NCBI GenBank assembly: GCA_945901195.1
Contig: CAMDKB010000191.1
Span: 1 to 8,415 of the forward strand
Direction: 5' to 3'
DNA: 8,415 nucleotides
Source: Rhizobium sp. Q54
Lineage (GTDB): Bacteria > Pseudomonadota > Alphaproteobacteria > Rhizobiales > Beijerinckiaceae
The translations under genes were made by a program, and so were the position numbers. Below are positions 1 through 6,290 of this stretch, piece by piece. The notes beneath the pieces were generated by a model. It had not been told where the DNA came from and made no database searches. It was given only the letters and a program-made list of their open reading frames with translations. How positions within the stretch are numbered: position 1 is the first letter of the stretch; each line of letters starts with the position of its first letter.

Positions 1-952
1 CAGTCCCTATACCGACGAGCAGGAATTTCGTGATGCCTTGCGGAATTTTCCTCAAGTTGAGTTTGAAATCGCGCATTCGACCGAGGAATTGCCGGGAAAA
101 CTGCCAGGCGCGGAGATTTTGGTCACCGCCAACAGGGTTTATGACATCGCGGCAGGAAGGCTTATTCGTGAACATGGCCGGGCGCTCAAATGGATCCAGT
201 TCACCACATCGGGCATAGACAAGGCGCTGGCGAGCGGGTTTCCTGCTGGCGTCATCGTCACCAATCTGGCGGGATTGCGCGCCTTTGCTGTCGCCGAGCA
301 TGCGATGTCACTGATGCTTGGTCTTGTGCGTCAGGTGCGCCGCTCGGAACAGGCTTTCGCCCGACGGGATTGGGCGCGCGATGATCTCTCGACAGGTGTG
401 GAAAATCTGGCCGGACGGCATCTCGTCATCGTGGGCACCGGCGCCATCGGTCAGGACATCGCACGCAAGGCCAAAGCATTTGATATGCGGGTAACGGGCG
501 TTAGCCGTTCTGCCAAGCCGCTTGCGCATTTCGATGCATTGCTGCCTCGCAGCGAATTGCGCGCGGCTTGCCGCAAGGCGGACTTTGTGATGGTCGCAGC
601 GCTTGCAGACGAGAGTACCGAAAAGATCGTCTCGCGTGAAATTATCGATGCGATGCCGCCGCGCGCCTACATCGTCAATATCGCACGTGGATCATTGATC
701 GACGAAGACGCGCTGATTGACGCCTTGCGCGAACGGCGCATCGCCGGGGCCGCACTTGATGTGCAAGCGATTGAGCCAGTGCCGCTTGAACACGCGCTAT
801 GGAATCTCGACAACCTTCTCCTGACGCCGCACGTCTCTGGAGCGGGTTCACAGGGAACCGGGGCGACACATGCAAGTATGTTCGCAGACAATCTCCGGCT
901 CTGGCTTGCGGGCAAGCGGCTGGAAAAAATTGTAATTGAAAAGTCGTCATGA
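1..952 (+). CDS. D-isomer-specific 2-hydroxyacid dehydrogenase (5' end outside window)
   Basis: A cytosolic NAD(P)-dependent enzyme that interconverts 2-keto acids and D-2-hydroxy acids. The frame is open from base 2 and reads sensible N-terminal protein (SPYTDEQEFRDAL) before the TTG at 38, so the true start lies left of the window and 316 residues are visible. The Rossmann motif GTGAIG is at 434-451. The family's catalytic triad is intact: Arg in NIARGS (686-688), Glu in AIEPVP (773-775) and His in TPHVSG (830-832). Spacing Arg-29-Glu-19-His fits the family. The second Rossmann strand ends in GVSRS, with no acidic residue, resembling NADP-preferring glyoxylate/hydroxypyruvate reductases of the GhrA type; this cofactor preference is inferred. 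It lies on the same strand as the GMC oxidoreductase and TRAP genes and probably shares their pathway. The substrate cannot be assigned. Family call is firm, the specific role is not. Confidence 0.93.
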   Translation, partial: SPYTDEQEFRDALRNFPQVEFEIAHSTEELPGKLPGAEILVTANRVYDIAAGRLIREHGRALKWIQFTTSGIDKALASGFPAGVIVTNLAGLRAFAVAEHAMSLMLGLVRQVRRSEQAFARRDWARDDLSTGVENLAGRHLVIVGTGAIGQDIARKAKAFDMRVTGVSRSAKPLAHFDALLPRSELRAACRKADFVMVAALADESTEKIVSREIIDAMPPRAYIVNIARGSLIDEDALIDALRERRIAGAALDVQAIEPVPLEHALWNLDNLLLTPHVSGAGSQGTGATHASMFADNLRLWLAGKRLEKIVIEKSS

Positions 953-953
953 A

Positions 954-1046
954 GCCGGGGTGCCCAACCGTGTCGGAGCCAACACCAACGCGCCAACCAT
1001 CATGATTGCCGAACGTCGCGCTGCGTTTATACAGCTGGGTGCCTGA
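954..1046 (+). pseudogene. Remnant: C-terminal tail of a GMC-family oxidoreductase
   Basis: Read in the frame of GTG 960, this segment encodes VPNRVGANTNAPTIMIAE and about ten more residues before TGA at 1044-1046. It matches the extreme C-terminus of GMC oxidoreductases, including the block holding the catalytic Asn (NTNAP) followed by IMI.E. The intact GMC gene just downstream ends in the equivalent block, MPTLISGNTNAPSIMIGEK. Both end within a few residues of the same point, but the two differ at more than half of the aligned positions, so this is a diverged paralogue's tail rather than a fresh copy. The FAD-binding and substrate domains are absent, and the frame is closed upstream by TAA at 933-935. 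It starts within 2 bp of the dehydrogenase stop, consistent with a deletion that removed nearly all of an earlier GMC gene at this place. It is unlikely to make a functional product. Confidence 0.75.
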
Positions 1047-1065
1047 GTAAAATGCGGGAGAAAAA

Positions 1066-2700
1066 ATGAAGAAGGGTTACGATTATATCGTGGTGGGCGG
1101 TGGCTCGGCTGGCTGTGTCGTCGCCAACAGATTGTCCGCAAATCCTGCTGCGGAGGTGTTGCTGGTGGAAGCAGGGCAACGCGACTGGAACCCATTGTTG
1201 CGCGTGCCGCTGATGGCAACTTTCTTCATGCGCAAATCTTATCACAACTGGGCATATCTTACCGAGCCGGAACCCAATTTGAACAACAGGCAAATTCCCT
1301 GGCCAAGGGGGCGTGTCCTGGGTGGATCATCACAACTCAACGGCATGGTTTATATCAGGGGCAATCGCGGCGATTATGATCATTGGGCGCAACTGGGCCT
1401 GCGCGACTGGTCGTATGAAAAAGTTTTGCCGTTCTTCCAGCGGTCTGAAAATTTTCTCGATGAAGAAATTGTGGACCGGCAGGCCCATCATGGTTCGGGC
1501 GGCGAGTTGCCTGTCACCCGTACGCCAGCAAAACTTGCACTCTACGATGCGCTGATCGAAGCAGGTCAGCAAGCGGGCTACACGGCCAATCCTGATTTCA
1601 ATGGCGCGGTTCAAGAAGGCTTTGGACGTTATCATTTCACGATACGTGATGGAGAGCGCTGGTCCACGGCTCGCGCATTCATGGAGCCTGTGCGGGAACG
1701 CAAGAATCTTACGGTTTTGACAGGCGCGCAGCTTACCCGCGTGATCATCGAGAAAGGACGTGCTGTCGCTATCGAAGTCAAATCCGGCGGCAGTATTCAT
1801 CGTATCGATTCAAGTCGCGAGATCGTGCTGTCGTGCGGCGCCATCACATCACCGACCGCCTTGATGCATTCGGGCATTGGCGATGCAGAGGATTTGCGCA
1901 AGCATGGCATAAAGGTTGTCGCCAATCGCCCATCTGTCGGTCGCAACCTGCAGGATCATCTGACGATCCGCATTGTTCATGCCAGCGAAAAGCCCGATTC
2001 GCTTTACGATCTCCGCCGTGTTGATCGGTCGTTCCTTGCGGTGCTGCAAGCGATGTTGACCGGGCAAGGCAAGGCGACCGCCATGCCCCTGGAAGGGGGA
2101 GCCTTTATTCGCTCGCGGGCGGAGATGGAGTATCCAGATTTGCAAGTGCATTTCTTCCCAGGCGTCCCGGCGCAGAATGGCTTGCGTGTTCCTTTCATGA
2201 AAGATCCACCGGGCATTTACGACGGCTACGGTTTTGCCGGAACGATCTGTCAGGTTCGTCCTGAAAGCCGTGGTGAAATTACTTTGAAAAGCGCCGATCC
2301 TTTTGCGGCGCCGTGCATATGCGCCAATTATCTTTCGACACAAAACGACAAGCTTACCATGCGCGCGGGCGTGCGTATTTTGCGGGACGTGTTGAACAAA
2401 CCGGCATTCGATTTCATGAAAAGCCGGGAGGTCGGCCCGGGCCCGCAGGTGACCAGCGATGCCGATATCGATGCCTATGTGCGTCAATATGCAGGTACAG
2501 TTTATCATCCCGTTGGCACCTGCCGGATGGGTATGGATCTCGATTCAGTGCTCGATGAAGAATTGCGTGTTCGTGAAGTTCAAGGATTGCGCGTGGCCGA
2601 TGCTTCAGTGATGCCAACGCTGATCAGCGGCAACACGAATGCGCCCTCAATCATGATCGGCGAAAAATGTGCGGACTACATGATCCGCGCTGCGGCGTGA
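1066..2700 (+). CDS. GMC-family FAD-dependent alcohol oxidoreductase
   Basis: A flavoprotein of the glucose-methanol-choline family (544 aa, normal length) that oxidises an alcohol to an aldehyde or acid; choline, aliphatic and aryl alcohol dehydrogenases are relatives. The N-terminal FAD-binding motif is GGGSAG (residues 11-16), with the ribose-binding Glu at 35 in VLLVEAG. GMC signature 1 lies at about residues 82-100 (GRVLGGSS onward), and a signature 2-like segment is GAITSPTALMHSGIG. The C-terminal catalytic pair is His481 in YHPVGTCRMG and Asn525 in GNTNAP; the 44-residue spacing matches known His-Asn GMC enzymes. No signal peptide is visible, so it is probably cytosolic or loosely membrane-attached, passing electrons to oxygen or quinone. 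The ATG is preceded by GGGAG (1056-1060) at 5-bp spacing. It is often annotated as choline dehydrogenase (betA), but nothing here, such as a betB or betaine transporter neighbour, supports choline as substrate. Confidence 0.95.
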   Translation: MKKGYDYIVVGGGSAGCVVANRLSANPAAEVLLVEAGQRDWNPLLRVPLMATFFMRKSYHNWAYLTEPEPNLNNRQIPWPRGRVLGGSSQLNGMVYIRGNRGDYDHWAQLGLRDWSYEKVLPFFQRSENFLDEEIVDRQAHHGSGGELPVTRTPAKLALYDALIEAGQQAGYTANPDFNGAVQEGFGRYHFTIRDGERWSTARAFMEPVRERKNLTVLTGAQLTRVIIEKGRAVAIEVKSGGSIHRIDSSREIVLSCGAITSPTALMHSGIGDAEDLRKHGIKVVANRPSVGRNLQDHLTIRIVHASEKPDSLYDLRRVDRSFLAVLQAMLTGQGKATAMPLEGGAFIRSRAEMEYPDLQVHFFPGVPAQNGLRVPFMKDPPGIYDGYGFAGTICQVRPESRGEITLKSADPFAAPCICANYLSTQNDKLTMRAGVRILRDVLNKPAFDFMKSREVGPGPQVTSDADIDAYVRQYAGTVYHPVGTCRMGMDLDSVLDEELRVREVQGLRVADASVMPTLISGNTNAPSIMIGEKCADYMIRAAA

Positions 2701-2707
2701 TCTTTGG

Positions 2708-2740
2708 ATGGCGACTGCCGTTGATGGCAAGCATCGCCAT
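2708..2740 (+). other. Imperfect stem-loop between GMC gene and dctP
   Basis: A nested inverted repeat begins 8 bp after the GMC stop codon. ATGGCGA (2708-2714) pairs exactly with TCGCCAT (2734-2740), and inside it TGCC (2716-2719) pairs with GGCA (2725-2728) around the loop GTTGAT. It is followed by TATATT rather than a real T-run. It could be a weak terminator, an RNA-processing or stabilising element, or an operator for the transporter genes; the sequence does not decide. It sits in the largest gap of the plus-strand cluster (134 bp), the natural place for a separate transporter promoter. Confidence 0.4.
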
Positions 2741-2820
2741 TATATTGACTTGTATTCGCGGACTGCTGGGCTAGTCTGCGCTTGGAGGCGTAATGCGGGG
2801 AGGTCTGCAATCGCCATCAA

Positions 2821-2826
2821 GAGGAG
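2821..2826 (+). promoter_or_regulatory. Ribosome binding site that sets the dctP start
   Basis: GAGGAG lies 8 bp upstream of ATG 2835, whose product opens directly with a textbook signal peptide. An in-frame ATG at 2793 also has a purine box (GGAGG, 2784-2788, 4 bp away) but would place 14 extra residues before the signal peptide. The downstream start is preferred. Confidence 0.7.
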
Positions 2827-2834
2827 TGACAGGC

Positions 2835-3845
2835 ATGAAAAAATTGGCAGCGGCATTGATGGCCAGCGCGATGAGTCTTGCGCCAGCTTTTGCACAGGAC
2901 AAGACAGTCGAATTCAAGGTTTCACTCTGGTCGCCGCCTGCGCATCCATTGGTGCCATCCACGAAGGAATGGACCGATTCCATGACCAAGGCCTCGGGAG
3001 GGACATTGAAATTTTCGATTTTCCCGTCAGAGCAACTCGGCAAGGCTTTCGATCATTATGACATGGTGCGCGATGGCATCGCCGATATAGTTTACGTGAG
3101 CCCTGGATATAGCGTCGGCCGCTTTCCGATCTTCGATGTCACCGCGTTGCCTTTCCTTTTTGGGAACGCAACAAAGGGCTCGCTCGCGCTCGATGAGTGG
3201 TATCGCAAATATCAAGCCAAGGAGATGCAGGAAACCAAATATTGCTTTGCTTTCATGCATGCGCCTGGAACCTTCCACAGCCGCAAGAAGGTCACGATCC
3301 CCGGCGATATCAAGGGTATGAAAATCAGGCCCGCACAGTCGATGATCGGCAATATGGTCAGCATGCTAGGCGGCACCAATGTGCGCGCCTCAGCGCCTGA
3401 AGCGCGTGAAGCGCTGGAGCGTGGCGTGGCTGACGCAATTGCCTTTCCCTGGGGCTCGATGTTTCTGTTCGGCATTGAAAAAACTGTCCAATACCATATG
3501 GAAGAGCCGCTCTACGTGACGGCATTCACTTATAATATCAATCCTGCCAAATATAACTCGCTGTCGGTGGCACAGAAAAAAGTCATCGACGATCATTGCA
3601 CTGGCCAATGGGCTGCGAAAATGGCGGCGCCGTGGGACAAGTTCGAAACTGATGGCATCGCGAAAATGAAAGCTCTTGCCAATCACGATGTCTATCGTCT
3701 GACGCCGGAACAACTTGGCGAGTGGCGCAAGACAGTTGATCCTCTGCGCAAGCAATGGGCGGATGAAGCAACGAAAAAAGGCGTTAATACGGATGAAGCT
3801 TTCAAGGAGCTTGACGCGCTGATAGTCAAGAGCGGTGCGCGCTGA
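2835..3845 (+). CDS. dctP: TRAP transporter periplasmic solute-binding protein (DctP family)
   Basis: The extracytoplasmic receptor of a TRAP transporter; it binds an organic acid in the periplasm and hands it to the DctQM membrane complex. From ATG 2835 the product is 336 aa. The N-terminus is a Sec signal peptide: MKK, a hydrophobic core, then PAFA before Gln21, the likely cleavage point. The DctP segment IKGMKIRP carries Arg165 (precursor numbering), the position of the conserved Arg that in this family salt-bridges the ligand carboxylate. GGTNVRASAPEAREALERG and GVADAIAFPW are typical family segments, as is the later TYNINPAKYNSL. Two cysteines, 137 and 255, could form a disulfide once exported. 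The ligand cannot be told from sequence; the neighbouring 2-hydroxyacid dehydrogenase and GMC enzyme suggest a hydroxy or keto acid, as inference only. A strong hairpin follows the stop codon. An alternative start at 2793 is less likely. Confidence 0.93.
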   Translation: MKKLAAALMASAMSLAPAFAQDKTVEFKVSLWSPPAHPLVPSTKEWTDSMTKASGGTLKFSIFPSEQLGKAFDHYDMVRDGIADIVYVSPGYSVGRFPIFDVTALPFLFGNATKGSLALDEWYRKYQAKEMQETKYCFAFMHAPGTFHSRKKVTIPGDIKGMKIRPAQSMIGNMVSMLGGTNVRASAPEAREALERGVADAIAFPWGSMFLFGIEKTVQYHMEEPLYVTAFTYNINPAKYNSLSVAQKKVIDDHCTGQWAAKMAAPWDKFETDGIAKMKALANHDVYRLTPEQLGEWRKTVDPLRKQWADEATKKGVNTDEAFKELDALIVKSGAR

Positions 3846-3862
3846 CTGGTGCACGGTGAAAC

Positions 3863-3888
3863 GGATGGCCGCCCTCTGGCGGCCGTCC
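3863..3888 (+). other. Strong GC-rich hairpin between dctP and dctQ
   Basis: GGATGGCCGCC (3863-3873) pairs with GGCGGCCGTCC (3878-3888) around the loop CTCT, giving an 11-bp stem with one U-G wobble. It starts 17 bp after the dctP stop and is followed by ATATCGACC, with no T-tract, so it is not a classic intrinsic terminator. Hairpins at this place in binding-protein transporter operons commonly protect the upstream message from 3' decay or cut read-through, leaving more binding protein than membrane subunits. That role is inferred here. Confidence 0.7.
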
Positions 3889-3920
3889 ATATCGACCTGA
3901 CGCATATTGCAGGCAGGCTT

Positions 3921-3925
3921 GGGGG
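3921..3925 (+). promoter_or_regulatory. Ribosome binding site supporting a GTG start for dctQ
   Basis: GGGGG lies 5 bp upstream of GTG 3931. The in-frame alternatives are TTG 3907, TTG 3919 and ATG 3946; ATG 3946 has no purine box upstream (CATCGCAAATTT). The GTG gives the short MHRKFMDGF N-terminus usual for DctQ proteins. Confidence 0.5.
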
Positions 3926-3930
3926 CATCC

Positions 3931-4443
3931 GTGCATCGCAAATTTATGGACGGCTTTATCGACACGATTGAATGGATTGCGGCGGCTTTTGTTGGCGTCG
4001 TGGTGACGATTACGTTCATTAATGTGCTGATGCGTTATCTGTTCTCATCCTCGATACCCGATGGGCATGACATCGGCGCGATGTTGCTCGGCATCCTGAT
4101 TTTCTGGGGCATCGCTGCTACCAGCTATCGCGGCACCCATATTACCGTTGATTTCGTCTGGGGCATGGCGAACCCGAAATGGAAGCGCTATATTGATATT
4201 TTCGCAACGCTTGTGCTTCTTTTCGTTGTTGCGGTGCAGACCTATACGCTGCTGGACAAGGTCGTGGATACATGGCGCAGCAACGCGTTGACTTATGATC
4301 TGCGGATCCCGACATGGCCGTTCACGGCTGTGGCCTGGATTGGCGATGTTTCTGCGGTGCTGTTGATCGCCATTCGAACATGGCGATTGATATTTCATCC
4401 AGAAGAAATTGAAGACCGATCCGAAATCAAGCCGGTGGATTGA
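3931..4443 (+). CDS. dctQ: TRAP transporter small membrane subunit (DctQ family)
   Basis: The small integral-membrane subunit of the TRAP transporter; it pairs with DctM in the inner membrane and helps dock the loaded binding protein. From GTG 3931 it is 170 aa, the usual size. Four hydrophobic segments are visible at about residues 13-33, 48-65, 88-108 and 131-150. Family hallmarks are FINVLMRYLF at the end of helix 1, the YRGTHITVD block (66-74) after helix 2, and RIPTWP (125-130) before helix 4. The C-terminal tail is charged (HPEEIEDRSEIKPVD). It ends 6 bp before dctM, so the two are almost surely co-translated. An ATG at 3946 would shorten the protein by five residues without touching a helix. 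Confidence 0.92.
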   Translation: MHRKFMDGFIDTIEWIAAAFVGVVVTITFINVLMRYLFSSSIPDGHDIGAMLLGILIFWGIAATSYRGTHITVDFVWGMANPKWKRYIDIFATLVLLFVVAVQTYTLLDKVVDTWRSNALTYDLRIPTWPFTAVAWIGDVSAVLLIAIRTWRLIFHPEEIEDRSEIKPVD

Positions 4444-4449
4444 GTCATC

Positions 4450-5751
4450 ATGAGCACCGATCTTGTCGCTATCGCCGGCTTTGTTGCACTGTTTGCCCTT
4501 ATGCTGCTCCGCGTGCCCGTTGGCATGGCGATGGGGCTGGTCGGCGTAGTGGGCTTTGGCTACCTCACCAATCCCACAGCTGCGCTCAAAATGGTCGGTA
4601 CGACGACCATGCGCACCGTAACCGATTACACGTTCGGCATCGTGCCGATGTTCCTGTTGATGGGTGCGTTTGTTTCGAATGCAGGTATCAGCCGGGAGCT
4701 GTTTCGCACGGCGAATGCTTTCATCGGCCACTTGCGTGGTGGCCTTGGCATAGCAACCATTGCCGCTTGCGGTTTCTTTGCGGCGATCTGCGGTTCTTCG
4801 GTCGCCACCGCAGCGACCTTCTCAAATGTTGCCTACCCGGAAATGCGGCGTTTTGGTTATCCGCAAAGTTTCGCTACGGGCGTCATTGCCGCAGGCGGAA
4901 CGCTCGGCATCATGATTCCGCCGTCCACGGTCCTTGCCGTGTATGGGCTGATCACACAGCAGGACATCGGTAAATTGTTCATTGCTGGCATCATGCCGGG
5001 CCTACTGGCGGTAGTGATGTATATGCTTACCGTTTCAATCATCGGATGGGCGCGGCCCGATTTTTTGCCCTCTGCGCCGCGTGCATCCTGGGCTGAGCGT
5101 TATGCGGCAATCAAAGATGTCTGGGCGCCAATCCTTCTTTTCATCTTCGTGATCGGCGGGCTCTATGGCGGACTGTTCACCGCGACGGAAGGCGGAGCGA
5201 TGGGCGCAGCCGGCGCGTTCATCATTGGAGTTCTCAGCGGGCGACTGAAAATGGACGGCGTGAAGAAGGCCTTGCTTGAGGCAACCCGCACGTCTGCTGC
5301 CGTGTTCACAATTCTCATTGGCGCATTATTGTTCGGATATTTCCTGACCATCACACAGACTCCGCAGAAGGTAACGGAATTTCTCACGGGTCTTGGCATT
5401 GGCCGCTATGGTGTGCTCGCAATCATCATGCTGATGTATCTCGTGCTCGGCTGCCTGATGGACGCCATGGCGATGATCATATTGACTGTGCCAATCATCT
5501 TTCCGCTTATCGTGCAACTCGGCTTTGACCCCATCTGGTTCGGTGTCATTGTTGTCATGGCAGTGGAACTCGGGCTCATTCATCCGCCTGTTGGAATGAA
5601 CGTATTCGTCATCAAGACCGTAGTGAAGGATGTGGATTTCACTACAATCTTCAAGGGCGTCGCACCATTCATCGTTACTGATATCCTGCGACTGATCATT
5701 CTCATCGCGTTTCCAGTTATCGCGTTGTGGCTGCCGTCGCACATGAGATAG
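4450..5751 (+). CDS. dctM: TRAP transporter large membrane subunit (DctM family)
   Basis: The translocating permease of the TRAP system (433 aa, normal length), driving import with a sodium or proton gradient by an elevator-type mechanism known for the family. It is hydrophobic almost throughout, with roughly a dozen membrane segments. Two internally related half motifs are clear: GSSVATAATFSNVAYPEM followed by GTLGIMIPPS (about residues 115-159), and in the second half GLIHPPVGMN (about 375-384). The paired Pro-Pro hairpins and small-residue-rich loops are those expected to form the ion and substrate sites. No strong ribosome site precedes the ATG, so translation is probably coupled to dctQ, 6 bp upstream. 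The next gene's ribosome site overlaps this stop codon. DctQ and DctM are separate proteins here, not fused as in SiaQM-type systems. Confidence 0.95.
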   Translation: MSTDLVAIAGFVALFALMLLRVPVGMAMGLVGVVGFGYLTNPTAALKMVGTTTMRTVTDYTFGIVPMFLLMGAFVSNAGISRELFRTANAFIGHLRGGLGIATIAACGFFAAICGSSVATAATFSNVAYPEMRRFGYPQSFATGVIAAGGTLGIMIPPSTVLAVYGLITQQDIGKLFIAGIMPGLLAVVMYMLTVSIIGWARPDFLPSAPRASWAERYAAIKDVWAPILLFIFVIGGLYGGLFTATEGGAMGAAGAFIIGVLSGRLKMDGVKKALLEATRTSAAVFTILIGALLFGYFLTITQTPQKVTEFLTGLGIGRYGVLAIIMLMYLVLGCLMDAMAMIILTVPIIFPLIVQLGFDPIWFGVIVVMAVELGLIHPPVGMNVFVIKTVVKDVDFTTIFKGVAPFIVTDILRLIILIAFPVIALWLPSHMR

Positions 5752-5759
5752 GTGAAAAA

Positions 5760-6221
5760 ATGGCAATTCTGATTAACCTTGAGCACATCTGCGATGCGGC
5801 AGTGAAGGTTGCCAAACCGTTCGAGATCGGGAACGTCGGGACTGGCGAACGCCGTATCATCGATATTCTTGGAGGTGAGATTTCGGGTCCGCGTTTCAGC
5901 GGCAAGATCCTGCCGGGTGGCGCTGATTTTCAGATCATCAGGGCGAACGGCTTCACCATTCTTGAAGCCCGCTATGCGATTGAGGCCAATGACGGCTCAC
6001 TTGTCTATGTGGAGAACAATGGCGTGCGTTTCGGGCCGCCGGAAGTCATGGCGAAAATCAAGCGCAGCGAACCTGTTGATCCCGCGTTGGTCTATTTCAA
6101 GTCTGTCATTCGCTTTGAAACAGCTGCGCCGCATTTAAGCTGGATGATGGAATCGATATTCGTCTGTTCGGGCGCGCGGCGTCCTGACGCCGTAGAATTG
6201 TCGATTTACCGGCTGGTGTAA
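5760..6221 (+). CDS. DUF3237 (UPF0311) family protein of unknown function
   Basis: A 153-aa soluble protein of the DUF3237/UPF0311 family. Recognisable family features are the GTGERRII opening (27-34), GGEISGPRFSGKILPGGADFQ (38-58, here in its usual order), then YAIEANDGSLVYVENNG, an R/K-rich link, YFKSVIRFET, and a C-terminal FVCSGARRPDAVELSIYRL. Members are small beta-rich proteins with no established activity that I know of. No signal peptide or membrane segment is present, so it is cytosolic. ATG 5760 is chosen because AGGTG (5750-5754) sits 5 bp upstream and overlaps the dctM stop codon; an in-frame start at 5727 would overlap dctM by 25 bp and add the unconserved MAAVAHEIGEK. The coupling to dctM suggests it handles the imported compound or a product of it. 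It is the last gene of the plus-strand cluster. Confidence 0.88.
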   Translation: MAILINLEHICDAAVKVAKPFEIGNVGTGERRIIDILGGEISGPRFSGKILPGGADFQIIRANGFTILEARYAIEANDGSLVYVENNGVRFGPPEVMAKIKRSEPVDPALVYFKSVIRFETAAPHLSWMMESIFVCSGARRPDAVELSIYRLV

Positions 6222-6254
6222 GCGCTTTGCAACCTAATCAGGGATGATGAGACA

Positions 6255-6276
6255 GGCTTCATTGCCTAGGCAAGCC
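6255..6276. other. Inverted repeat in the convergent gap, possible weak terminator
   Basis: GGCTT (6255-6259) and AAGCC (6272-6276) flank a perfect 12-bp palindrome TTGCCTAGGCAA (6262-6273, overlapping the right arm). It lies in the 69-bp gap between the convergent DUF3237 gene and tolB, where a two-way terminator would be expected. The arms are short, the loop is poorly shaped and there is no T-tract on either strand, so the call is tentative. I see no other signal in this gap. Confidence 0.3.
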
Positions 6277-6290
6277 AAGCAGCAATGCCG

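Noticed and set aside
38..40. TTG as the start of the 2-hydroxyacid dehydrogenase
   Set aside because: The frame is open to the left edge and the upstream residues read as a normal family N-terminus, so the gene is cut by the window rather than starting here.
949..1005. An 18-codon reading frame from the ATG overlapping the dehydrogenase stop
   Set aside because: The product is a short proline/threonine-rich string with no family resemblance, while another frame over the same bases gives a clear GMC tail.
1849..2508. A long open frame on the minus strand inside the GMC gene
   Set aside because: Its protein has no recognisable motif and mirrors the codon pattern of the well-supported GMC gene opposite.
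1066..2700. Naming the GMC gene betA (choline dehydrogenase)
   Set aside because: The general GMC motifs do not set the substrate, and no betaine-pathway gene is nearby.
2745..2777. A sigma-70-type promoter before dctP (TTGACT with TAGTCT)
   Set aside because: The spacing between the two boxes is 21 bp and no acceptable -10 box occurs at 16-18 bp, so it is not listed as a feature.
4045..4731. A 228-codon open frame on the minus strand across the dctQ/dctM junction
   Set aside because: The His/Asn/Asp-rich product is typical of the antisense of hydrophobic membrane-protein codons; dctQ and dctM are unambiguous.
4440..4973. A plus-strand open frame overlapping the start of dctM in another frame
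   Set aside because: The product is rich in Cys, Arg and His with no family features, as expected of an off-frame reading of dctM.
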